Notes: generated from the letters alone by a model not told the origin. 64,000 bases of DNA from Rhizobacter sp. OV335 (GCF_900142965.1 NZ_FRCQ01000028.1:40181-104180), one strand, 5' to 3'; shown: positions 33,301 to 41,568, counted from the first letter of the stretch. Translations and numbers: made by a program.

Positions 33301-35492
33301 AAGCCTTGCTGGAACCCGTCGAAGTCGGGCCCTGGCGAGCTGTGCGCCCAATCGAAGCCCTGGCCCAGCACCACCGGGTAGCTGGGCGCGGGCGGCGTGT
33401 AGTCGGTGCGGGTCGGGTAGTAGAGGCTGCCGGTGCTGGAGCCGTAGATGACGTCGATGCCGTCGCCGCCGATCAGCGTATCGGCACCCAGCCCGCCCTC
33501 CAGCACGTCGTTGCCGGTGCCACCCTCGATGTAGTCGTTGCCTGCGCGCCCGAGCAGCGCGTCGTCGCCGCCCAGCCCCTTGATGCTGTCGTCGCCGGCC
33601 GTGCCGGTGATGAGGTCCTGCGCGCCGGCCTGCACACCATCGCTCACATAGTTGCCGTCGCTGTCGAAGAGGTACTGCGAGCCATCGGGGTTGGTCTTCT
33701 TCTTGAAGTCGCCGGTCAGCGTGTTGGTCGTCTGGGGCTGCGCCTGGGTCTCGTCGAGGGTGATGCCCAGCTGGCCCGGCTGCCAGTTGCGGACGCGGAT
33801 CTGGTTGAGCGAACCATCCTTGCGCAGGATGAGGTCGTCTCCCGCCACGGTGTAGCTCCAGCCGGTGGCTTCGTCCACGTAGAAGCCGTCGGCTTTCTTC
33901 TTGCCGCCGGCCAGCGTCACCCCGTTGGCGACGATCGAGCCCTGCCCATCGGCATCGATGATCCAGTCGCCGCCGAAGTTGCCGTCGAAGTTGTAGGTGT
34001 CGTTGCCCGTGCCGCCGTACAGGTAGTCGGGCCCTTCGCCGCCATCGAGCGAATCGCTGCCGTCGCCGCCCGCCAGCACGTCGCTGCCCGCGCCGCCGAG
34101 CAGCGTGTCGCTGCCGCCCAGGCCGAGCAACAGGTCGTCGCCGGCGCCGCCGTCGAGGTTGTCTGCGGCGGTGCCACCGATGGCGGCGTCGTCTGTGCTG
34201 CCCGTCGCGACCCAGGTCATCGCATCGCTGCCGCTCTGGATGTGCCAAGCATTGGCCGATCGTGCGGCACCGGCGGCGAAGGATGCGGCGTCGGCTGCCA
34301 GCGCCACCACCGCATCTGCAAGAACCTTCGTGCTCTTGAGTTCGCCTTGCGACTGCGCGATGTCGGCGTAGTTGAAGTTGATGGCACCACCGTTCAGACT
34401 GAACAGGGCCGTCGCGCTGGATGCGGCATTGAAGTAGTAATACTCCATTGCAGCAACCAGCAGACCCTTTTTAATATCTGCAGCAGAAGTCGTCCCGCCG
34501 CCGGTGCCAATGCGATTGACGTCGGCGGTGAATTTTGTCAGCAATGCAGTTGCGGGAGAGATCAACTGGCCGGTCAGTTCGTCATAGACGCCGACCTCCT
34601 CACGCAGCAGCTTGGCCAGCAGATTCTGGCGCGCGCCCAATGCAATCGGGCCATACAGCCCATGATCGAAAAGGAGCGGGAGGAGGGTCGGGAAGTCCTT
34701 GCAAGCCTGCTCGAACGACGAGTTCAGCAGTACTGCCGCAAGCAGATCAATGCTGTGCTTGTCACCCCCTGACAAATCAGGCGCCGCCCCGACGAGTTTC
34801 GGTGTGCGGCTCGCCTCGATGCGCGGCAGAAGGAGATAGTCCAGCAATTCCAGGATCTCACCTTGAACCGCGTAGCTCACGACATGAGATTCTCGGCCTG
34901 CATAATCGATCAGCGGGTGATAATTGTCGAACTTCGGATCGTGATACCCCTGTACCGCCAGCGCGGCCTGCACCACGAGATAGGCCGGCGTCATCACCAA
35001 CGGGGGGCCGATCTCGCGCGCCGACAGTTCGAACGGGGCAGGATCGAAAACAACGGCCGGCCGGTCAAACCAGGCCGCCATCAAACCAGCGAGGCCGCCG
35101 CCGAGCGAATGCCCGGTGAAACTGACGTCGGCGCCCGCTCCGTACTTGGCCTGGACTTTCTGGTAGAGCAGAGCGGCATCGTAGGCCTGCTTCCCATAGG
35201 AACCGGTGGCCAAAGGGAGATTCCCGCTCACGAAATCATTGGTCAATCCCGACGTGATGCCTTCGGGAAATTCGGTACCGGCGTAGGAGATGACGATCTG
35301 GCCGCCCGGACCCTGATAGACGCGCGCGCTGAACGCACTGCCGAGCGCGGTTGCATTGCTTCCCGAGCTGGAAACGGTGAACTCGTCCAGAACTTTCCAG
35401 CCCGGCGGAATGGGCGCACGATTGGTGGACAGCGTGCGAATATCCCAATAAGCACCGGCAGCAAGCAGTGCGTATGTCGTTGCCTGATCCAT
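27348..35492 (-). CDS. Giant RTX exoprotein with N-terminal lipase domain
   Basis: The 2,714-residue secreted protein starts with a class 3 lipase-like alpha/beta-hydrolase domain (about residues 1-340): YAGTEF near 70 and nucleophile elbow GHSLGGG with Ser129. Calcium-binding RTX nonapeptides (GGxGxDxLx) run in blocks from about residue 440 to 2100 and again from about 2335 to 2560. They are interrupted by haemolysin-related segments and two cadherin-like/putative-Ig domains (about 2130-2330). The uncleaved C-terminal end is the likely type I secretion signal. ATG at 35492 follows GGGGGATCGG. It is the last gene of a dedicated T1SS operon. It may act as a secreted lipase, adhesin or toxin. 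Confidence 0.93.
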   Translation of the reverse strand: MDQATTYALLAAGAYWDIRTLSTNRAPIPPGWKVLDEFTVSSSGSNATALGSAFSARVYQGPGGQIVISYAGTEFPEGITSGLTNDFVSGNLPLATGSYGKQAYDAALLYQKVQAKYGAGADVSFTGHSLGGGLAGLMAAWFDRPAVVFDPAPFELSAREIGPPLVMTPAYLVVQAALAVQGYHDPKFDNYHPLIDYAGRESHVVSYAVQGEILELLDYLLLPRIEASRTPKLVGAAPDLSGGDKHSIDLLAAVLLNSSFEQACKDFPTLLPLLFDHGLYGPIALGARQNLLAKLLREEVGVYDELTGQLISPATALLTKFTADVNRIGTGGGTTSAADIKKGLLVAAMEYYYFNAASSATALFSLNGGAINFNYADIAQSQGELKSTKVLADAVVALAADAASFAAGAARSANAWHIQSGSDAMTWVATGSTDDAAIGGTAADNLDGGAGDDLLLGLGGSDTLLGGAGSDVLAGGDGSDSLDGGEGPDYLYGGTGNDTYNFDGNFGGDWIIDADGQGSIVANGVTLAGGKKKADGFYVDEATGWSYTVAGDDLILRKDGSLNQIRVRNWQPGQLGITLDETQAQPQTTNTLTGDFKKKTNPDGSQYLFDSDGNYVSDGVQAGAQDLITGTAGDDSIKGLGGDDALLGRAGNDYIEGGTGNDVLEGGLGADTLIGGDGIDVIYGSSTGSLYYPTRTDYTPPAPSYPVVLGQGFDWAHSSPGPDFDGFQQGFLSSNVGRDEQYGDAGNTIDAGAGDDYVFAGTGNDIVSGGAGRDDIYGMGGSDVLNGDDGDDRIYGDGPSQYDPSLIVYAAPQDHGADVIDGGAGNDLLIGQGQGDDLYGGTGDDSLYGDDRDSMNTTPDVNGNDYLDGGDGNDKLIGGGRDDQLFGGGGDDSLWGDSGSVSPSDGAYLPPSYHGDDYLDGEDGNDYLQGEGGADTLFGGDGSDTLNGDGPESVLPGSAQGDDYLDGEAGNDTLGGGGGNDTLFGGTGNDFLDGDDVDASLSGAFQGNDYLDGEDGDDLLIARGGNDTLYGGKGDDELQGDANTAAVAGTFHGSDYLDGEEGNDTLFGEGGDDQLVGGEGNDYLDGDGTLGDVAGEFHGDDQLDGGAGNDTLIGGGGNDQLDAGDGDDVLTGDILGNVDASLQGSDTLDGGAGNDTLFGDGGDDQLSGGSGDDWLAGENETSSADISMLSGNDQLDGGSGRDTLVGGNGNDWLSGGADDDRLYGGAGDDLLLGGSGNDFLRPGDGDDTMMGGDGDDVYYFALGSGIKHIEDGSGYDLLVLEGGILLGMLFLRLGSLFIGTGADGGGIHLDGVDYDNLAGTSPIDAIQFSDGSTMTIAQVLDALPIEIPATEQADTLRGTSGKEIIHALAGDDVVDGRGGNDLLDLGAGNDLAYGGDGDDTLTGGDGNDAMQGDAGADQLDGGAGNDSLAGGDSGDWLSAGDGNDVLDGGAGNDTLLAGQGADVLAAGAGNDTLDGGSGADTMSGGAGDDTFIVDDANDQVIEAADEGHDTVYSALSLTLSNNVEDLVLQAGSAALSAGGNALDNALTGNDNDNLLSGLAGADTLIGAAGNDTLDGGSGSDAMSGGQGNDLYLVDAATDAVTELNAEGDDTVVASVDFTLGDNVETLMLTGTAVAGTGNALANTINGNAQDNLLDGQGGDDLLQGGAGNDLLVGGSGVDLLVGGTGDDLYDVDRSDDQVVEQSGEGNDTVQSSVSYVLGANLENLVLTGFSSVDATGNELANQLTGNGGSNLLDGGAGIDTMAGGDGDDTYVLDSAADQVIELADEGSDTVVVGFSYATGNNIENVRLSGSANLDATGDAGDNVLEGNAGNNLLTGGGGSDLLIGGDGDDTYIVDSEDDGVVEAAGEGTDTVVRSYDSFFILNDGVENLTLTGTVERGNGNDLDNLIIGNASDNNLLGLDGDDTLIGGAGNDALFGSEGADSLVGGSGDDYYEVDDAGDILVEGTGEGDDFIRSSVSWTLGANFERVALTGSDNLNVTGNALANGLWGNTGNNTLTGGQGNDFLFGDAGNDVYVYNRGDGQDSVDNTDALGATDTLRFGATITDNDVLAFQSGANLFFKVKGSSDQVGFINYYAGNSVVNGVTQDHKIDRIEFSNGVVWDQAMIQTVVDRANNNHSPTVNTFLPTLSAKAGSVFSYAVPLNTITDPDVWDSVTYRISMQDGSAVPAWLSFDPVTRTMSGTPGTGNVGSLQFVLWGTDNYNFSAGEFVTLNVGPANRAPVVNAALADKTAAQGAPLSFALPASSFTDADADALAYTATLADGSALPGWLSFNAGTRTFSGTPPTIGTVSVKVTATDTSNASASDVFDIAVSLQNLVLTGTANADTLAGGTGNDSLNGAGGNDTLIGNAGNDTLNGGTGNDSMTGGTGDDTYVIDSTTDVIVEALNEGIDTVQSTLTTYTLGSNVENLLLGGTTGLSGIGNDLANLLTGNSGNNALTGGLGNDTLDGGTGNDTLTGGAGDDVYVVNVNTDVVTENASEGIDTINSALTWSISATTNIENITLTGSGAFNATGNLNANVLIGNSGANVLTGAEGNDTYSGGLGNDTLTDTSTTSNDVYRWGSGDGLDTLSDAGGSDRIEIGAGITASQVTLTRSGNNLVIGLTTGTDKLTVSNWYVGTTNKIEEIRLANGSVIPSSSVPLSFTGTQAGQGISIDQDAAALVTAMAQFSVPGDSDGGHQHPLASSMKPVPMLAMPGSIL
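27800..34200 (-). repeat. Coding RTX repeat array
   Basis: Roughly 6 kb of the giant gene is a diverged tandem array of 27-base units encoding G-G-x-G-x-D-x-L/I-x. It also holds longer repeats of about 100 codons that pair two or three nonapeptides with a beta segment (for example DTYVVDS..D.V.E...EG.DTV). The array's long open frames on the other strand come from this repeat. Confidence 0.85.
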
Positions 35493-35527
35493 TTTCCGAT
35501 CCCCCTGATGACCTGTGGTTTGTGTGA

Positions 35528-36172
35528 TTACTGCACTTGTATTTTCAGTGGCCGAGAAATCTCTCGTCGAGCAGGATCCAGATAAGCATCCTGCAACAAG
35601 ACCTCCTTCTCTTCGAAGGAGACTCTCTTGCCGTCATACCCCGCCAGCAACGAAACGTCGATGGAGGGGAAGAGGTTTTCTCGTTGAATCGAGGGCGGCG
35701 CTGATTCCCAGCCCATCGGATGGAACGTCCGGCCATCCAGAGTGGCCAGCCGCTGCTCGCGTGTCGTGAAGCCATGCCCCCACTGATCGGAGGTTTCGTC
35801 CGTCTTTCCGAATGGGCCTTGACCTGCGAGGACGAGGTACCACCTGCCGGCGATGCGATCCAGAAAGACCGGCGTGAGCCAGGTCGTGAATTTGACCGAA
35901 CCCAGGGGCGTGCCGGCATCAAACACCAGGGTGGTGACACGCCGCCGCGCATTCTGATATCCAGAGAAATAGCCACCTCGCTCAAATTGAATCGTTCGCT
36001 TCAGCAACAAGAGCGGCCCATCCCGGAGCCTTACTTCCTCGAAAATGGTGAGCTCGAACAGCCTGGGCTGGCCGCAGCCTGTGGCGAGCAAAGCCGCCCC
36101 CGCCGCCATCAATGCCCTTCTTCGACTTGAATATGAACCGTTGGCGTCGGAATGCCGGATCAGTCGCCGCAT
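35528..36172 (-). CDS. Small lipoprotein of the RTX/T1SS operon
   Basis: The 214-residue protein has a basic N-terminus and a lipobox LLATGC near residue 34, so it is probably exported and lipid-anchored. The rest is beta-rich with no domain I recognise. Its ATG at 36172 shares a base with the HlyD stop (TGATG), showing translational coupling. It sits between the exporter genes and the RTX gene (35 bases away), which suggests a role with the secreted protein: a surface anchor, a chaperone-like partner or protection from its lipase. All of these are inferences. Confidence 0.7.
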   Translation of the reverse strand: MRRLIRHSDANGSYSSRRRALMAAGAALLATGCGQPRLFELTIFEEVRLRDGPLLLLKRTIQFERGGYFSGYQNARRRVTTLVFDAGTPLGSVKFTTWLTPVFLDRIAGRWYLVLAGQGPFGKTDETSDQWGHGFTTREQRLATLDGRTFHPMGWESAPPSIQRENLFPSIDVSLLAGYDGKRVSFEEKEVLLQDAYLDPARREISRPLKIQVQ

Positions 36173-37674
36173 CACCGCTCCTTCAAGCTGTCATTGAGAT
36201 GCTCACGCACCGGGCTCAGCAGGTAGTCGATCACTCGCCGCTTGCCCGTCTTGATCTCCGCCGTCACGTTCATCCCCGGCGACAGGTGCACTCGCTTGCC
36301 ATCGACGTTGATGTCGCGCTGGTCGAGCTGCAGCGTCGCGGGGAAGCTGGCGCCTTGCGGGGGCTTGTTGTCCGCGTTGTTGCCGCTGCCGCTGAAACTG
36401 TTCTGCGGCTGGCGCGCGCTCTCGCTGATCACCGCATCCGCGGCGACGCTCAACACCTTCGCGCCCACCGTGCCGTAGCGCGTGTACGGAAAGGTCTCCA
36501 GCTTCACCTCGGCATGCTGGCCTTCCTTGACGAAGCCGATGTCCTTGTTCTCCAGCGTCACCTCGGCCGTGACCTCGGCCCGGTCGGGCACCACCACCAG
36601 CAGCACCTGCGCCGGCGTCACGACGCCTCCCGCGGTGTGCACCGCGAGCTGCTGCACCGTGCCGTCGACCGGCGCGGTCAGTTGCGTGAGCCGGGTCTTC
36701 TGCGTCGCCTTGACCGTCTCGGCGTTCAGTTGCCGGCGCTTCAACTCGGCGTCCGCATGCCGTTCGCCCAGCACGCGCACGATCTCGGCGCGCTGCGCGG
36801 CGTGGCCCTGCTCGCTCTCGTGCTGCGCCGCCTGCGCCTCCAGCTTGCGGGCGCGCGCGGTCGACAGGTCCTTCTCCATCTCGATGCGCTCGCGCGTGCG
36901 GTCCTGGCCCGCATGGCCGGCGATGAAGCCCTGCTCCGACAGCGCCTTGAAGTCCGTCTCGCGCTGGCGCGCCAGCGGCACCGTGGTCTCCAGCTTGTCG
37001 ATCTGCTGCTCCACCGTCTGCGCCTCGGCGCGGTGCTTGGCGGCCTCGGCCCGCAGCTTCGCCAGCTTGGCGTTGATGTCGGCCCACTCGCTGCGCAATT
37101 GCGATTGCACGGCGCGCCGCCCTTCGGCGTTCAGGTCGGGGTCGGGCGCCAGTTGCGGTTCGCCCCCGCGCTCGAGCGCATCCAGCAGCGACGCCGTGCG
37201 CACCGACTCCGAGATCGCCGACGCACGCTCCTGCATCACCCGCCCGCGATCGGCCTCGGCCAGCGTCGCATCGAGCTCGATCAGCAGTTGCCCCGCCTTG
37301 ACCCGGTCGCCGTCCTGCACCTGGATGGCCTTCACTACGCTCGCCTCCAGCGGCTGGATCAGCTTGCTGCCGTCGCTGACGACGATGCGCCCCGGGGCAG
37401 AAGCCACGATGTCCAGCTCGCCGAAGCTGGCCCACAGCAAGATCACGACGAAGAGCGCGCAGATCACCAAGGCCGCATGCCGGGGCGCCGGATGCACCGG
37501 CGTCGCCTGCAGGCTCAGCGCCGCGGGCAGGAAGGCCGCCTCGTCGGCCAGGCGCTTCGGCCCCGCCAGTTCATGGCGCGCCTGCCATGCGGCCGCGAAC
37601 ACGGCCCGGTAGCGCGCCAGCAAGGCCAGCGCGGGATGCGGCGCCGGCGTTGCTTCCGGTATGGCGGCGCTCAT
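36172..37674 (-). CDS. Type I secretion periplasmic adaptor (HlyD family)
   Basis: The 500-residue protein has a short cytoplasmic N-terminus, one transmembrane helix (about residues 65-85, ALVICALFVVILLW), a lipoyl-type half (VKAIQVQDGDRVKAGQLLIELD), a long coiled coil (about 175-335) and the returning lipoyl half (APVDGTVQQLAVHTAGG). The C-terminus has the T1SS HlyD signature region GMNVTAEIKTGKRRVIDYLLSP. It links the ABC exporter to an outer-membrane channel, which is not encoded here. The start at 37674 overlaps the exporter's stop by four bases. Confidence 0.93.
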   Translation of the reverse strand: MSAAIPEATPAPHPALALLARYRAVFAAAWQARHELAGPKRLADEAAFLPAALSLQATPVHPAPRHAALVICALFVVILLWASFGELDIVASAPGRIVVSDGSKLIQPLEASVVKAIQVQDGDRVKAGQLLIELDATLAEADRGRVMQERASAISESVRTASLLDALERGGEPQLAPDPDLNAEGRRAVQSQLRSEWADINAKLAKLRAEAAKHRAEAQTVEQQIDKLETTVPLARQRETDFKALSEQGFIAGHAGQDRTRERIEMEKDLSTARARKLEAQAAQHESEQGHAAQRAEIVRVLGERHADAELKRRQLNAETVKATQKTRLTQLTAPVDGTVQQLAVHTAGGVVTPAQVLLVVVPDRAEVTAEVTLENKDIGFVKEGQHAEVKLETFPYTRYGTVGAKVLSVAADAVISESARQPQNSFSGSGNNADNKPPQGASFPATLQLDQRDINVDGKRVHLSPGMNVTAEIKTGKRRVIDYLLSPVREHLNDSLKER

Positions 37675-39908
37675 GCCTGGTTCTCCACGGCAACCGGTGT
37701 GCGCTCGATGCCGCCTTGCATCTGCCACAGATAGGCGTACAGCCCCTTCGGCTTGGCGACCAGCTGCTCGTGCGCGCCCATCTCGACGATGCGCCCCTTG
37801 TCCATCACGATGATGCGGTGTGCATTGCGCACCGCGCTCAGCCGGTGCGCGATCACCAGCACCGTGCGGCCCTGGCAGATGGCGGCCATGTTGCGCTGGA
37901 CGATGGCCTCGCTCTCGTAGTCGAGCGCGCTCGTCGCCTCGTCGAAGATCAGGATGCGCGGATTGCTGAACAGCGCCCGCGCGATCGCGATGCGCTGGCG
38001 CTGGCCGCCCGACAGGCTCGCGCCCTGTTCGCCCACCAGCGTGTCGTAGCCCTCGGGCAGCTCGCTGATGAAGTCATGCGCACCCGCGAGCCGGGCCACG
38101 GCCATGACGTGTTCGAGCGGCGCGGCCGGGTCGGTGATCGCGATGTTCTCGCGCACGCTGCGGTGGAACAGGAAGTTCTCCTGCAACACCACGCCGACCT
38201 GGCGGCGCAGCTGGGCGGCGTCGATCAGGCTGATGTCGATGCCGTCGACCAGCAGCCGCCCCTGCTCCGGCGAGTACAGGCGTTGCACCAGCTTGGTCAG
38301 CGTGCTCTTGCCCGACCCGGACCGGCCGACGATGCCGATCACCTCGCCCGGCCGCACATCGAGGCTCACGCCGTGCAGCACCGGTGGCGCCTCCGGCCGG
38401 TAGCGGAACACTACCTGGTCGAGCGTGATGCGGCCCTTCAGCGGCGGCAACTGCGCAGCGGTGCTGGGCGGCACCTCGGTGCGCGTGTTCAGCACGTCGC
38501 CGAGCCGCGCCATCGAGATGCCGGTCTGCTGGAAGTCGGTCCACATCTGCGCGATCCGCATGATGGGCTGCGCAACGCGCTGCGCGAACATGTTGAAGGC
38601 CACGAACTGGCCGACGCTCAACTCGTTGTCCATCACCAGGTGCGCGCCGTACCAGAGCGTCGCGGCGTTCACCAGCTTGCCAGCGAGGTTGATGCCCTCG
38701 TGCGCGAAGGTCGAGAGGCTCTGCGTGCGAAAGCCGGCCGAGACGTAGGCGGCGAGTTGTTCATCCCAGCGGCGCGACATCGCCGGCTCGAGGGCGGTCG
38801 CCTTGACGGTCTGGATGCCGGTGATGGTCTCGACCAGCAGCGACTGGTTCTCGGCGCTGCGCGCGAATTTCTCGTTCAGCCGGGCGCGCAGCACCGGCAC
38901 GACCGACAGGATCAGCAGCACGTACACCGGAAAGCTCAACAGCACGATCAGCGTCAGCGGCACGCTGTACAGCAGCATCACGGCCACGAAGACGATCGAG
39001 AACACGACGTCGAGCACCAGCGTCAGCGAGTTGCCGGTCAGGAAGCTGCGGATGTTCTCCAGCTCGCGCACGCGCGCCACCGACTGGCCGACGCGCCGGG
39101 ATTGAAAGTAGGCCAGCGGCAGGTGCACCAGGTGGCGGAAGAGCCGCGCGCCGAGTTCGACGTCGATGCGGCTGGTCGTGTGGCTGAAGACGTACGAGCG
39201 CAGCACCGTCAGCACGCTCTCGAACAGCACCACCGCGACCAGGCCGACCACCAGCACGTCGAGCGTCGACACGCCCTTGTGCACCAGCACCTTGTCCATC
39301 ACCACCTGGAAGAACAGCGGCGAGACGAGCGCGAACAGCTGCAGGAACAGCGAGATCACCAGCACCTCCGACAGCAGGCGGCGGTGCTTGACGATGCTCG
39401 GGATGAACCAGCTGAAGTCGAACTTGGCCAGCTCGCCGGCGAGGCTCGCGCGGCTGGTGATCAGGATGAGCCGGCCGCTCCACTGCTCGGCGAACACCGC
39501 CATCGGCTCGATGGTGGGGCGGGCACTGTCGGTGCGCACGTCGCGGAACAGCACGCGTTGGCCATCGCATTGCGCGAGGACGACCACGCGGCCATCGTTC
39601 ATCACCGCCAGGGCCGGCAAGGCAGCGAGCTCGATCCGGTCGATCGTGGTGGACGAGAGCTTGGCCTTCAGGCCCAGGTGCCTGGCCGCCAGCAGCAGGT
39701 CGTCGATGGAGACCGGCTCGCTCGAACTCTTGCCCAGTTGGTGCAACAGCGCCGCGGGGTCGGCGGGCACTTGGTGAAGCCGGGCCACCAGGCACAGCGC
39801 ATGAAGCGCGGCTTCACCTTGACGGCGGTTCTGTGACGACGCAGTCGCGTCATCACCTCCCGTCGGCGGAGGCAACTCCGTCTGCTCCATGTCCACTGAT
39901 TCTTTCAA
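37671..39908 (-). CDS. Type I secretion ABC exporter (HlyB-like)
   Basis: The 745-residue protein has an N-terminal C39-like domain (about residues 25-150), six transmembrane helices (about 165-430) and an ABC ATPase. Walker A is GRSGSGKST, the Q-loop is VVLQENFLF, the signature is [15 protein letters not shown], Walker B is [13 protein letters not shown], and the H-loop is VIAHRLS. As in HlyB, the N-terminal domain seems to bind substrate without cutting it. It drives export of the RTX protein. The best start is a TTG at 39908 five bases after GGGAG; the ATG at 39890 lacks a ribosome site. It is the first gene of the operon. Confidence 0.93.
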   Translation of the reverse strand: MKESVDMEQTELPPPTGGDDATASSQNRRQGEAALHALCLVARLHQVPADPAALLHQLGKSSSEPVSIDDLLLAARHLGLKAKLSSTTIDRIELAALPALAVMNDGRVVVLAQCDGQRVLFRDVRTDSARPTIEPMAVFAEQWSGRLILITSRASLAGELAKFDFSWFIPSIVKHRRLLSEVLVISLFLQLFALVSPLFFQVVMDKVLVHKGVSTLDVLVVGLVAVVLFESVLTVLRSYVFSHTTSRIDVELGARLFRHLVHLPLAYFQSRRVGQSVARVRELENIRSFLTGNSLTLVLDVVFSIVFVAVMLLYSVPLTLIVLLSFPVYVLLILSVVPVLRARLNEKFARSAENQSLLVETITGIQTVKATALEPAMSRRWDEQLAAYVSAGFRTQSLSTFAHEGINLAGKLVNAATLWYGAHLVMDNELSVGQFVAFNMFAQRVAQPIMRIAQMWTDFQQTGISMARLGDVLNTRTEVPPSTAAQLPPLKGRITLDQVVFRYRPEAPPVLHGVSLDVRPGEVIGIVGRSGSGKSTLTKLVQRLYSPEQGRLLVDGIDISLIDAAQLRRQVGVVLQENFLFHRSVRENIAITDPAAPLEHVMAVARLAGAHDFISELPEGYDTLVGEQGASLSGGQRQRIAIARALFSNPRILIFDEATSALDYESEAIVQRNMAAICQGRTVLVIAHRLSAVRNAHRIIVMDKGRIVEMGAHEQLVAKPKGLYAYLWQMQGGIERTPVAVENQA

Positions 39909-40004
39909 ACCTGCTCCCGTTCGGTTTGATGTTCTTGTTTGTGCGGGGCAGTCTAGCTGACGAATGAGGAGCGTCGAACACCCCCATTGGAGGGGCAGAG
40001 CAGA

Positions 40005-40520
40005 TCAGTGGGGTCGCCGCTTCGGCTGATCGACGCGAATGCCGACTCGGGTGTTCTCAAGTTCGTAGAGATAGGCGGCGCCACATGCCTTGCCTCGCTC
40101 GGTCGAGCGCAGCGCTTGATCCGTTTCGATGCTTCGGATTCGGCGTCGCAATTCTCTTGCCGTCTGGGTCATCGTCCACGACGACGCGGCGGCGCAAATC
40201 TTCGGAACCTCGTTCAGCGAGAGCAGCGACAGGACATTCTCGGTGCAGGTGCCGACGGCGATGCGAAGCCCTTCTCTGTGAGCCTCGGTCACCTTCGAGT
40301 TCTTGCCGCGGCTCAGCTTGACCGTGAGGCCAATGGCCTGCGTATCGCAGTCAGCGGTCCTTTGGTTCAGATCCGCCAAGGCGGCCGATTGTCCGCCCAG
40401 CCAGGTGTTGACGCCTTCGACGCCGTCCGTTCGCAGGCGTTGCTCGAGGGTGGCGACGGGCTCGTTGGATGACAGGGCCACCGCGGGCAGCATGGCCAGT
40501 CCGACAAGGAGCGCGCGCAT
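40005..40520 (-). CDS. Exported protein of unknown function
   Basis: The 171-residue protein has a signal peptide (MRALLVGLAMLPAVALS). I recognise no domain. It has four Cys after the signal region, at DCDTQ, GTCTE, KICAA and KACGA, which could form disulfides. It is the second of two minus-strand genes 14 bases apart; the first appears distantly similar (LRIAVGTCTE here against LRMAVNNCLE there, and a shared ALRS segment). They may be tandem paralogues transcribed as one unit. Confidence 0.65.
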   Translation of the reverse strand: MRALLVGLAMLPAVALSSNEPVATLEQRLRTDGVEGVNTWLGGQSAALADLNQRTADCDTQAIGLTVKLSRGKNSKVTEAHREGLRIAVGTCTENVLSLLSLNEVPKICAAASSWTMTQTARELRRRIRSIETDQALRSTERGKACGAAYLYELENTRVGIRVDQPKRRPH

Positions 40521-40534
40521 GTCGAACGTGCCGC

Positions 40535-41041
40535 CTAGCGCTTGACGTGAGGGGCCCGGCCGGGCCCACCGCGGCGATCCCTCTCGATGGCCGGGTCAGG
40601 GCGCCTTTGCCGGTAGGCACGAACCATCGCATGGAGGCTCACCCGCTCGGCTTCCGGAAGGCTCTGCGCCAGCGAGGGATCGGCCAGCACACCTTGGGCC
40701 ACGGCCGATTCATCGTCGCTTCGAAGGGCGCCGCGCTTCAGCATCGCGGTGTACCGACCCCAGACCCTCGATCGCACCGACGACAGGCTGATGATTCCGG
40801 TGGCCTGCATCTCGGTGTCGAGCGCGACGACCTGGGACAAGGGCCAGGGAGACGAGATCTCCAGGCAGTTGTTGACGGCCATGCGCAGCGCCGATTCGGC
40901 TTGACCTGCCGACTCTCGTTCGTGTCGCTCCAGCACGGTCATCGGTCGATCATTCGCGGATTGACATCGCTGATCCAGAAAGCGCGAAGAGAAGAAGCGC
41001 AAGAACGCCTTCATCTCGGTGTACCCAGGTTGGGGATTCAT
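40535..41041 (-). CDS. Unknown protein, paralogue-like partner of next gene
   Basis: The protein is 168 residues from ATG 41041, or 159 from an alternative ATG at 41014. A weak hydrophobic start (MKAFLRFFSSRF) could be an export signal or helix. The middle carries LRMAVNNCLEIS and ALRSDDESAVAQG, similar in order to segments of the downstream gene's product. The C-terminus is rich in Arg and Pro. No function is apparent. It is divergent from the hemerythrin-like gene with a 167-base gap. Confidence 0.6.
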   Translation of the reverse strand: MNPQPGYTEMKAFLRFFSSRFLDQRCQSANDRPMTVLERHERESAGQAESALRMAVNNCLEISSPWPLSQVVALDTEMQATGIISLSSVRSRVWGRYTAMLKRGALRSDDESAVAQGVLADPSLAQSLPEAERVSLHAMVRAYRQRRPDPAIERDRRGGPGRAPHVKR

Positions 41042-41208
41042 GCCGCGGATGTTACGGGAGTGGCGGCTATCCGTCGGCACCACCGCGGCGCACCTGTACG
41101 AGCTGTCCTCTTTTGCCGCGAGGCCTCCTGTCGTGCAGGCTTGAGAACTACGCTGCGGACACCCAGGCAGTGCGGCCATGTCGGCTGCACCCACTCAGGA
41201 GTTGCTTC

Positions 41209-41568
41209 ATGGCTACCAAACCATCCCGGACGCAAGACGAGGACGGCTCGTCGACAGACGCAATCGATTTGCTGGAACAAGACCACGAGGACGTGAAAGA
41301 CTTGTTCGACCAGTACGACGAGCTGGTGGAGAACGAAGGCAGCGACGCCGACAAGCAGGCCATCGCGCAACAGATCTGCACCATGCTGACGGCGCACGCC
41401 ACCGTCGAAGAGGAACTGTTCTATCCGGCCGCGCGTGATGCGCTGAAGGGAGACGAGATGTTCCCGAAGGTGCGTGATTCGGGCCTGGACCTCCAGGTGC
41501 TCGGCGTTGCGATGGCCAGCCGGAAGGACGAGCTGCTGGCAGAGGCCGCTGCGAGCTCCTCGGTGTGA
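41209..41568 (+). CDS. Hemerythrin HHE-domain protein, internally shortened
   Basis: The 119-residue protein has the first half of an HHE cation-binding bundle: DHEDVKDLFDQYDEL (His26), then TAHATVEEELFYP (His63, Glu67). Right after ARDALKGD it runs into EMFPKVRDSGLDLQVLG, which in full-length relatives (near 160 residues) is the C-terminal tail. About 45 residues with the later His ligands are missing in frame. Oxygen- or iron-binding as a normal diiron bundle is doubtful. ATG at 41209 follows CAGGAG. Confidence 0.8.
   Translation: MATKPSRTQDEDGSSTDAIDLLEQDHEDVKDLFDQYDELVENEGSDADKQAIAQQICTMLTAHATVEEELFYPAARDALKGDEMFPKVRDSGLDLQVLGVAMASRKDELLAEAAASSSV

Noticed and set aside
27800..34200. Regular repeats that could be taken for a CRISPR array
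   Set aside because: Repeats keep the reading frame, vary in sequence and encode GGxGxDxLx; there are no unique spacers and no cas genes.
30504..34772. Plus-strand open frame of 1,422 codons opposite the RTX gene
   Set aside because: It is a by-product of the GC-rich repeat codons; the protein is a monotonous Val/Ala/Gly/Gln repeat with no domain, and the minus strand has clear RTX motifs.
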